5,348 nt of DNA from DASXBA01 sp046729895 (lineage in GTDB: Bacteria > Actinomycetota > Thermoleophilia > Solirubrobacterales > Thermoleophilaceae): assembly GCA_046729895.1 (NCBI GenBank), contig JBKPHP010000124.1, forward strand, positions 1-5,348, written 5' to 3'. A program made the position numbers and the translations under genes. This document shows positions 1 through 5,101 of this stretch, in pieces. The notes under the pieces are model-generated. The model had not been told where the DNA came from and made no database searches. It worked only from the letters and a program-made list of their open reading frames with translations. Each line of letters begins with the position of its first letter. Position 1 is the stretch's first letter.

Positions 1-162
1 GTCCGGAGCGATTCCGGAGGTCACTGGCGCTTCCGGTACCGCTTCGGAGGAACGGTGAGCCGTGTGCGCTACCGGTTCCGGGTGTTGGTTCCGGCCGAAG
101 GGGGTTATCCATTCGAGACCGGAATCTCTCGGACGGTCAAAGTGACTGTCAGGGGACCGTAG
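1..162 (+). CDS. C-terminal end of a probable exported, beta-rich repeat/Ig-like protein (5' partial)
   Basis: Frame 1 is open from the left edge to a TAG at 160-162, giving 53 residues. The translation alternates Arg with aromatic and small residues (GHWRFRYRF, then RVRYRFRVLVP, then the end SRTVKVTVRGP), a strongly beta-strand pattern. From memory, this ending resembles the C-terminal part of exported carboxypeptidase-regulatory-like or Ig-like proteins common in Solirubrobacterales. The RYRF...YPF...SRTVKV pattern is what I recognise; no catalytic motif is visible. The start and any signal peptide lie outside the window, so the function cannot be stated. It runs in the same direction as the next gene, 49 bases before its start. 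Confidence that this is a real coding end is good because of the patterned composition and the clean stop; confidence in the family is modest. Confidence 0.65.
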   Translation, partial: VRSDSGGHWRFRYRFGGTVSRVRYRFRVLVPAEGGYPFETGISRTVKVTVRGP

Positions 163-167
163 CCCTG
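150..167 (+). other. Weak inverted repeat across the stop of the left-edge gene
   Basis: CAGGG at 150-154 can pair with CCCTG at 163-167 around an 8-base loop that contains the TAG stop. The stem is only 5 bp and no T-run follows, so this is at best a weak transcript-end structure and may be chance in GC-rich DNA. Confidence 0.15.
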
Positions 168-211
168 CCCCATCGCTGCGAAACTCGGCACCAATCCCAG
201 GGTTAGGGCGC

Positions 212-778
212 GTGGTGCGTTTCGTTGGTTTCATCCGCCGGCATGGGCTTGCGTTCGTGGCGCTCTTCGTAGCGCTTGGCGGCTCCTCCTATGCTGCTTT
301 TCAGATCCGTGGTTCGCAGATTGAGAACCGCAGTATCTCTGGCAAAAAACTGAAGCGGAACACGCTTGGTGCGGGGACGATCAAGGAATCGCGCCTGGGG
401 AAGGTCCGGCGCGCACGACGTGCTGACCGACTTGGCAATTTCAGCGCGAGTGACCTTAGGCTGCGTTGTCCAACGGCGACTGAGCCTGTGTCAGGGGTCT
501 GTGCGGAGGTCGTCACTCGCCCTGCAGCGGCCTACGGGATCGCACGCATCGAATGCGGAGCTGCGGGGCGCCGGCTGCCGACGTATGAGGAACTCGCAAA
601 TCTCATCAGCGGCGCTGGCTTCGCGCTTGCGTCCGGCGGCGAACTGACCTCCAGCGTCTACCACGCAGGTGGGTTGAGGATCCTGACCGTCACAAGTGAA
701 GGCGGGGGTGCAGGCTCGGTCTCGGACACCGGCGCCGAAGCCAGGCGCTTCCGCTGCGTCGCCTATCCCTCCAACTGA
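212..778 (+). CDS. Small secreted or membrane-anchored protein with lectin-fold-like C-terminus, function unknown
   Basis: The gene encodes 188 residues from a GTG at 212 (a second GTG follows directly at 215); no Shine-Dalgarno sequence is visible. Residues 1-11 are basic (RFVGFIRRHG), 12-23 are hydrophobic, and SSYAA at 25-29 looks like the end of a signal peptide or anchor. Residues 31-65 form a short, polar, repetitive stretch (GSQIENRSISGKKL, then NTLGAGTIKESRLGKV), a layout I recall from many Thermoleophilia exported proteins. Four cysteines follow, at 86, 97, 115 and 182, plausibly two disulfides outside the cell. The segment from C115 (CGAAGRRLPTYEEL) to the final FRCVAY resembles lectin-fold domains of the FGE-sulfatase or DUF1566 kind, where a Cys, a GxRLPT turn and a closing RC recur. 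The resemblance is from memory and the domain is short, so no enzymatic role is proposed. It lies just upstream of the DsbA-family gene on the same strand. Confidence 0.75.
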   Translation: MVRFVGFIRRHGLAFVALFVALGGSSYAAFQIRGSQIENRSISGKKLKRNTLGAGTIKESRLGKVRRARRADRLGNFSASDLRLRCPTATEPVSGVCAEVVTRPAAAYGIARIECGAAGRRLPTYEELANLISGAGFALASGGELTSSVYHAGGLRILTVTSEGGGAGSVSDTGAEARRFRCVAYPSN

Positions 779-815
779 GCTCGCCCCAAGCACGTGTGTC
801 CCTATCGTTCACCCC

Positions 816-1406
816 GTGAGCGACCGCCCCGTCTTCTACTACGAGCTGAACTCTCCCTACTCCTGGCTCGCCGCCGAGCGGATCAACTCAACGCTTCCTG
901 AGCCGCCTGTGTGGAAGCCGATCTCCTACGGGCACGTCGTCAAGCACACCGGCGTCCTGCCCTGGTCGTTCAAGGAGGACCGCAGCGAGGACATGAACGA
1001 GATCGAGCGGCGGGCGCGAGAGCGAAACCTCCAGGACGTCCGCTGGCCTGACGGCTGGCCCGTTGAGACGCCCACGCTCAAGGCGCTCCGGGCCGCCACT
1101 TTCGCCATGGAGATCGGAAAGGGCGTCGCCTTCTCACTTGCTGCCTTTCGGCAGGAGTTCAACGCCGGCCGAAGCCTCGGCGACATCGACACGATCCTGC
1201 TGGCCGCGGCGGCCTGCGAATTGCATCCGGAGGCGGTGCTCAAGGCGATCGAGCGGGAGTCGATCAAGGCCAAGCTCAAGGACGCGACCAATGAGGCGAT
1301 CGAGCGCGGCGTGACCGGCGTGCCGACCGTCGCCGTCGGCGATGAACTGTTCTGGGGGGACGACCGGCTCGAGGACGCCGCAAAGGCGATGGCAACCCCC
1401 CGGTAA
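816..1406 (+). CDS. DsbA-family protein, 2-hydroxychromene-2-carboxylate isomerase/kappa-GST type
   Basis: The protein has 196 residues from the GTG at 816. The frame stays open upstream, but those codons overlap the previous gene and do not look like this family, while VFYYELNSPYSWLAAERI right after the GTG matches the usual family N-terminus. This superfamily has a thioredoxin fold with an inserted helical domain. Ser13-Pro14 occupies the place of the CxxC of disulfide oxidoreductases, as in HCCA isomerase and kappa-class GST, where the Ser contacts glutathione. The C-terminal motif GVTGVPTVAVGDELFWGDDR has the cis-proline near residue 170. The length is normal for the family. The true substrate is unknown: many actinobacterial members sit outside naphthalene pathways and their hosts often lack glutathione, so mycothiol or another thiol chemistry is possible. 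No SD is seen; a TATCGT at 803-808, seven bases before the start, could be the -10 of a leaderless transcript. Neighbours do not reveal a pathway. Confidence 0.88.
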   Translation: MSDRPVFYYELNSPYSWLAAERINSTLPEPPVWKPISYGHVVKHTGVLPWSFKEDRSEDMNEIERRARERNLQDVRWPDGWPVETPTLKALRAATFAMEIGKGVAFSLAAFRQEFNAGRSLGDIDTILLAAAACELHPEAVLKAIERESIKAKLKDATNEAIERGVTGVPTVAVGDELFWGDDRLEDAAKAMATPR

Positions 1407-1412
1407 GGGGGT
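1395..1412 (+). terminator. Possible hairpin overlapping the stop of the DsbA-family gene
   Basis: ACCCCC at 1395-1400 can pair with GGGGGT at 1407-1412 around the 6-base loop CGGTAA, which contains the TAA stop. A smaller repeat, CAAAG/CTTTG, follows at 1415-1426. The first stem is perfect and strong, but no T-run follows, so it is not a standard intrinsic terminator. It lies between the DsbA-family gene and the pdh promoter, where a transcript end would make sense. This is inference. Confidence 0.3.
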
Positions 1413-1423
1413 CGCAAAGCCCT

Positions 1424-1450
1424 TTGACCAGGCGGCCCACCGGGTACAGT
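1424..1450 (+). promoter_or_regulatory. Probable sigma-70-type promoter of the pdh operon (leaderless arrangement)
   Basis: TTGACC at 1424-1429 matches the -35 consensus at five of six bases. TACAGT at 1445-1450 matches the -10 at four of six, with T, A and T in the key first, second and last positions. The spacer is 15 bases, shorter than the ideal 17. The -10 ends 8 bases before the GTG at 1459, so initiation 7-9 bases downstream would begin the mRNA at or next to the start codon. There is no purine-rich Shine-Dalgarno sequence before that GTG, which supports a leaderless transcript. No operator repeat was identified beyond the small CAAAG/CTTTG pair that overlaps the -35. Confidence 0.5.
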
Positions 1451-1458
1451 CAGCCGTA

Positions 1459-2721
1459 GTGGCGACCAAGGACGCGACCCGTACACAGAGAGCGGACGGC
1501 ACCGGCGTCGAGGCTAAGAAGAAGCACTCGCTGCCGGACAAGGAGACCTGCGAGCTCGTGCTCTCGAAGATGATGCTCATCCGCCGCTTCGAGGAGCGGG
1601 CGGGCGAGATGTACGCGAAGGCGAAGATCGGCGGCTTCCTGCATCTCTGCATCGGCGAGGAGGCCACCATCGTCGGTGGCACGCAGGCGCTGCGGGACAC
1701 GGACTACCTGATGTCCACGTACCGCGAGCATGGGCAGGCGCTGGCGCGGGGGATGCCCGCGACCGAGGTCATGGCGGAGCTTTTCGGCAAGGTCGACGGC
1801 TGCTCCAAGGGCCGCGGCGGATCGATGCACCTGTTCGACTGGGAGCGACGCTTCCTCGGCGGCTACGGGATCGTGGGCGGCAGCCTGCCGCTGTCGGCCG
1901 GAGTGGCGCTCGCCTGCGACTACCAGGAGACCGAGGACGTCGTCCTTTCGATGATGGGCGACGGCGCCACGAACCAGGGGACCTTCGGCGAGACGATGAA
2001 CTTCGCGGCCCTCTGGAAGCTGCCGGTCGTCTTCCTCGTGATCAACAACCAGTTCGGGATGGGCACGGCGCTGGAGCGCCACTCGGCCGTCACCGACCTG
2101 TCGAAGAAGTCGGAGGGCTTCGGGGTGCCCGGCACACGTTGTGACGGGATGGACATGCTCGACGTGCACGCCGTCGTGTCCGAGGCGCTCGAGAAGGCGC
2201 GCCAGGACCGCCAGCCGCGGCTGATCGAGGCTGTCACCTACCGCTACCGCGGCCACTCGATGGCGGACCCCGAGGAGTACCGCACCAAGGAGGAGGTCGA
2301 GGAGTGGCGACAGCGTGACCCGATCGCCAGCTTCTCCAAGCGGCTGGAAGAGGAGGGCGTGCTGAGCGAGGAGGAGATCGAGAAACTCGACCAACAGGCG
2401 ATCGAGACGATCGACGAAGCCGTCAAGTTCGCCGACGAGTCGCCCTTCCCGGAGCTCGACTCGCTCTACGACGACATCTATGTGCTTGAGGGCGACCGCG
2501 CACCGGCCTGGTGGTCCGTGGACGAGCGCTCGCCCGAGGTGCACCGCGGCGAGGAGGAGCGCGAGGCCGGCGAGCTGCCGCACGAGCTGGCCGAGAGGGG
2601 GGCGGCCTACGCGCGCGTCGGCGAGCGCCATGCCCGCGGGCGCCGCGATGAGAAGCCAGGGCAGGAGGGCGAGGGCGAAGCCGCCGCTGAGGCTCCGGAG
2701 GAGGAGGGCGGCGCGGACTGA
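1459..2721 (+). CDS. pdhA: Pyruvate dehydrogenase E1 component, alpha subunit
   Basis: E1 alpha pairs with E1 beta to decarboxylate a 2-oxoacid, most likely pyruvate, on thiamine diphosphate and to acylate the E2 lipoyl group in the cytoplasm. From the GTG at 1459 it has 420 residues. An ATG at 1342 in the same frame overlaps the previous gene and lies upstream of the promoter; an ATG at 1570 would cut into the conserved N-terminal helix (MMLIRRFEERAGEMY). The ThDP/Mg motif runs from GDG at 167-169 to NN at 196-197, 31 residues long as usual. RYRGHSMADP at 262-271 is the conserved active-site loop with His266 and Ser267. The normal family fold ends near SLYDDIYV (335-342). A further 78 residues follow: first WWSVDERSPEVHRGEEER, then a Glu/Ala/Gly-rich acidic end. 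That extension is unusual. HLCIGEEA near the N-terminus has Cys where Tyr is common. The stop overlaps the pdhB start by one base, implying coupled translation. Confidence 0.93.
   Translation: MATKDATRTQRADGTGVEAKKKHSLPDKETCELVLSKMMLIRRFEERAGEMYAKAKIGGFLHLCIGEEATIVGGTQALRDTDYLMSTYREHGQALARGMPATEVMAELFGKVDGCSKGRGGSMHLFDWERRFLGGYGIVGGSLPLSAGVALACDYQETEDVVLSMMGDGATNQGTFGETMNFAALWKLPVVFLVINNQFGMGTALERHSAVTDLSKKSEGFGVPGTRCDGMDMLDVHAVVSEALEKARQDRQPRLIEAVTYRYRGHSMADPEEYRTKEEVEEWRQRDPIASFSKRLEEEGVLSEEEIEKLDQQAIETIDEAVKFADESPFPELDSLYDDIYVLEGDRAPAWWSVDERSPEVHRGEEEREAGELPHELAERGAAYARVGERHARGRRDEKPGQEGEGEAAAEAPEEEGGAD
2697..2708 (+). promoter_or_regulatory. Shine-Dalgarno sequence for pdhB inside the end of pdhA
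   Basis: GGAGGAGGAGGG lies 12 bases before the ATG at 2721. It also encodes the Pro-Glu-Glu-Glu-Gly stretch of the E1 alpha tail. The spacing is long for the last GGAGG but workable, and it favours the ATG at 2721 over the in-frame ATG at 2730, which would be 21 bases away. Confidence 0.45.
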
Positions 2722-3704
2722 TGGCGGCGATGCGCTACCGCGAGGCGCTGGGCCAGGCGCTGCGGGAGGAGATGGAGGCCGACGAGAAGGTTTTCCTGTT
2801 GGGCGAGGACATCGGCGTGTTCCAGGGCGCCTTCAAGGTGACCCAGGGGCTGCTCGAGGAGTTCGGCGAGAAGCGCGTGCGCGACACGCCGATCTCCGAG
2901 AACTCGATCGTCGGGATGGGCGTTGGTGCGGCGATGGCGGGGCTGCGGCCGGTCGTGGAGATCATGACCGTGAACTTCTCGCTGCTCGCGATGGACCAGA
3001 TCGTCAACCACGCCGCGGCGATCCGCTACATGTTCGGCGCCCAGGTAAAGGTGCCGATGGTGATCCGCATGCCGGGCGGCGCGGGGCACCAGCTCGGGCC
3101 CACTCACTCGCACTCGTTCGAGGCCCTGTACCAGCACTTCCCGGGGCTGCTCGTGGCGGTGCCGTCCACGCCGGCGGACGCCAAGGGCCTGCTCAAGACG
3201 GCCATCCGCGACGACAACCCGGTCATCTTCATCGAGCACGAGACGCTCTACGGCCAGCGCGGGGAGGTGCCCGAGAACGGCGGTCCGATGCGCTTCGGCG
3301 AGGCCGCCGTGCGCCGGGAGGGCGACGATGTGACGATCGTCGCCATCTCCCGGATGGCCCTGACCGCACAGAAGGCCGCGGAGGCGCTGGCGGAGGAGCA
3401 CGAGATAGAGGCCGAGGTGGTCGACCCCCGCACGCTCCGTCCGCTCGACTTGGACTCGATCCTGGACTCGGTCAAGAAGACCAACCGCGCGGTGATCGTC
3501 GAGGAAGGCTGGCCCCACGGCGGTGTGGGCGCCAACCTGGCGGCCCTGATCCAGGAGCAGGCCTTCGACTGGCTGGACGCGCCCGTGCAGCGGGTGACGG
3601 GCGCCGATGTGCCGATGCCCTACTCCAAGCCTCTCGAGCAGGCCGCCTTCCCGCACGAGGAGCACGTGGTGCACGCGGCTCTCGCCACCTTCAGGGACGT
3701 CTGA
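2721..3704 (+). CDS. pdhB: Pyruvate dehydrogenase E1 component, beta subunit
   Basis: E1 beta completes the alpha2beta2 thiamine diphosphate enzyme and supplies the residues that activate the cofactor and hand the acyl group to E2. It has 327 residues, the usual family length. The N-terminal pyrimidine-binding domain shows GEDIGVFQGAFKVTQGL from residue 28, then RDTPISENSIVGMGVG, in which Glu60 should contact N1' of ThDP. THSHSFEALYQHFPGL carries His129, matching the catalytic His of human E1 beta (His128). The C-terminal transketolase-like domain includes DPRTLRPLDLDSILDSVKKT and EEGWPHGGVGANL. The TPISE and MTVNFSLLAMDQIVN forms look like pyruvate or acetoin type rather than branched-chain type, though substrate cannot be fixed from sequence alone. 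The ATG overlaps the pdhA stop by one base, and the stop is 2 bases before pdhC, so the three genes are very likely one transcript with coupled translation. Confidence 0.94.
   Translation: MAAMRYREALGQALREEMEADEKVFLLGEDIGVFQGAFKVTQGLLEEFGEKRVRDTPISENSIVGMGVGAAMAGLRPVVEIMTVNFSLLAMDQIVNHAAAIRYMFGAQVKVPMVIRMPGGAGHQLGPTHSHSFEALYQHFPGLLVAVPSTPADAKGLLKTAIRDDNPVIFIEHETLYGQRGEVPENGGPMRFGEAAVRREGDDVTIVAISRMALTAQKAAEALAEEHEIEAEVVDPRTLRPLDLDSILDSVKKTNRAVIVEEGWPHGGVGANLAALIQEQAFDWLDAPVQRVTGADVPMPYSKPLEQAAFPHEEHVVHAALATFRDV
3693..3697 (+). promoter_or_regulatory. Shine-Dalgarno sequence for pdhC inside the end of pdhB
   Basis: AGGGA at 3693-3697 is 9 bases before the GTG at 3707. This supports the GTG as the real E2 start, even though the same frame is open far upstream across pdhB. 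Confidence 0.5.
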
Positions 3705-3706
3705 CC

Positions 3707-5062
3707 GTGGCCTCGGACGTCGTCATGCCGCGGCTGTCCGACTCGATGGAGGAGGGCACGATCCTCAAGTGGCTCGTGGAGGAGGGGGGCGAGGTGAAGC
3801 GGGGCGAGCCGCTCGTCGAGATCGAGACGGACAAGGCCAACATGACCTACGAGTCCGACACCGACGGGACGCTGATCGAGTTCGTGGCCCAGGAAGGCGA
3901 CACGCTGCCGATCGGCGAGGTGATCGCCCGCATCGGCGAGGCGGGCGAGGCGCCGGCGAAATCCGATGGCAAGGGCAAGGCTGAGGCCGAGGCCGAGGGG
4001 GGCGACGAGGAGCCCCCGCAGGAGCCCGAGCCCGAGGCCGAGGAGACGAGGACGGAGACCGCGACCGAGGAGCGCGCCGAGGCCGCCACCGAGCAGCGCG
4101 AGGAGACCGAGGAGCGCGAGAAGCCAAGCCGGGCGGCACCGCCGCCTGGCGGGGACGGGGACGGGCGGATCAAGGCGTCGCCGGTGGCGCGCCGCATGGC
4201 CAGCGAGCTCGGGGTCGAGCTGGCGCGGCTGGAGGGCTCGGGACCCGGCGGGCGGATAGTGAAGGCCGACGTGGAGGCCGCGGCGAAGGGCGACGGCGCG
4301 CCCACCGAGGCGCCCGAGCGCGAGGAGGCGCCGGAGGCCGAACGGCCCCCGGTCGGCCGGGCCGAGGCGGGCGCCAAGGGCGAGGCCGAGGTGCACGAGC
4401 TCACCCGGCTGCAGCAGACCGTCTCGCGACGAATGGCCGCGTCGAAGGCCACGGCACCGGACTTCGCGCTCACGCTCGACGTTGACATGTCGCGCGCCGT
4501 GGAGCTGCGGGCCCGGTTGAAGGAGGTGGCCGACCCGGCGCCGTCCTTCAACGACATGGTGGTCAAGGCCGCCGCAGCCGCACTGCGCGAGCATCCGCGG
4601 GTGAACGGCGCCTACCGGGACGGGAAGTGGGAGCTCTATCCCGCGATCAACGTCGGGGTCGCGGTGGCCGCCGAGGAGGCCCTGGTGGTGCCCACGATCT
4701 TCGACGCCGACCGCAAGTCGCTCGGTGAGATAGCCCGGCAGGCGCGAGAGCTGGTCGGGAAGGTTCGAGACCGCAAGATCACGCCGCCCGAGGTTTCGGG
4801 CGGCACGTTCACGGTGTCGAACCTCGGGATGTACGGGATCGAGCAATTCACGGCGATAATCAATCCGCCCCAGGCGGGATTGCTGACCGTGGGGTCATTG
4901 GAGAAGCGGCCCGCAGTCGACGAGCGAGGCCGGGTCGTGGCGCGCGACCAGATGACGCTCACGCTCGTGTGCGATCACCGGATCCTCTACGGTGCCGACG
5001 GCGCCAAGTTCCTCGCCCGGGTGCGTGAGCTTCTCGAGCAGCCGCTCGCCCTCGCGCTCTAG
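3707..5062 (+). CDS. pdhC: Dihydrolipoamide acyltransferase (E2) of the pyruvate dehydrogenase complex
   Basis: E2 is the core of the complex: it carries the acyl group on lipoyl-lysine and transfers it to CoA. From the GTG at 3707 it has 451 residues. A single lipoyl domain spans about 1-77, with Lys43 in EIETDKANMTY as the lipoylation site. A linker at 78-153 is very rich in Glu, Ala and Arg. The E1/E3-binding domain starts at Arg154 (RIKASPVARRMASELGV, ending near GPGGRIVKADV). A second Ala/Glu/Pro linker leads to the CoA acyltransferase domain from about 230 (HELTRLQQTVSRRMAASKA). That domain has GGTFTVSNLGMYG from 365, FTAIINPPQAGLL, and the catalytic CDHRILYGADGAKFL with His424. The usual Asp of HxxxDG is Tyr428, a form I recall from cyanobacterial and plastid E2. 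The same frame is open back to 2480 across pdhB, but that upstream part is a GC-rich shadow without family features. No E3 gene follows within the window. Confidence 0.94.
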   Translation: MASDVVMPRLSDSMEEGTILKWLVEEGGEVKRGEPLVEIETDKANMTYESDTDGTLIEFVAQEGDTLPIGEVIARIGEAGEAPAKSDGKGKAEAEAEGGDEEPPQEPEPEAEETRTETATEERAEAATEQREETEEREKPSRAAPPPGGDGDGRIKASPVARRMASELGVELARLEGSGPGGRIVKADVEAAAKGDGAPTEAPEREEAPEAERPPVGRAEAGAKGEAEVHELTRLQQTVSRRMAASKATAPDFALTLDVDMSRAVELRARLKEVADPAPSFNDMVVKAAAAALREHPRVNGAYRDGKWELYPAINVGVAVAAEEALVVPTIFDADRKSLGEIARQARELVGKVRDRKITPPEVSGGTFTVSNLGMYGIEQFTAIINPPQAGLLTVGSLEKRPAVDERGRVVARDQMTLTLVCDHRILYGADGAKFLARVRELLEQPLALAL

Positions 5063-5101
5063 CGTGCCGAACCCACCACAGCGGGTCCCGCCAACCCCCG
5101 A

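Noticed and set aside
168..211. Possible promoter for the 188-aa secreted protein.
   Set aside because: CAGGGT at 198-203 sits 8 bases before the GTG, but it matches the -10 consensus poorly and no -35 is visible upstream.
1342..1458. Upstream in-frame ATG that would extend pdhA by 39 codons.
   Set aside because: It overlaps the conserved 3' end of the DsbA-family gene and lies before the promoter; the residues do not resemble an E1 alpha N-terminus.
1450..2631. Long minus-strand open frame (393 codons) opposite pdhA.
   Set aside because: It mirrors the codon structure of pdhA and has Leu/Arg/His/Val-rich composition typical of antisense shadows; no motif was recognised.
2607..3674. Long minus-strand open frame (355 codons) opposite the end of pdhA and pdhB.
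   Set aside because: Antisense shadow of conserved genes in GC-rich DNA; composition is His/Arg/Leu-rich and no domain is visible.
2480..3706. A 409-codon open stretch upstream of and in frame with E2, overlapping pdhA and pdhB, which would make an 860-residue protein.
   Set aside because: It reads as Arg/Gly/Ala-rich sequence with no family features and lies entirely over well-conserved pdhA and pdhB. The lipoyl domain begins right after the GTG at 3707, which has its own SD. It is a high-GC shadow frame, though automatic start calling could pick it up by mistake.
3960..4130. Repetitive-looking GAGGCC/GAGGAG run that could suggest a tandem repeat.
   Set aside because: No fixed repeat unit is kept; it is low-complexity coding sequence for the Glu/Ala-rich E2 linker.
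3620..4846. Long minus-strand open frame (408 codons) opposite pdhC.
   Set aside because: Antisense shadow; its Leu/Gly/Arg-rich middle is the reverse of the Glu/Ala-rich E2 linker.
5081..5091. GCGG-GTC-CCGC inverted repeat after pdhC as a terminator.
   Set aside because: The stem is 4 bp with a 3-base loop and no T-run, too weak to call in this GC content.
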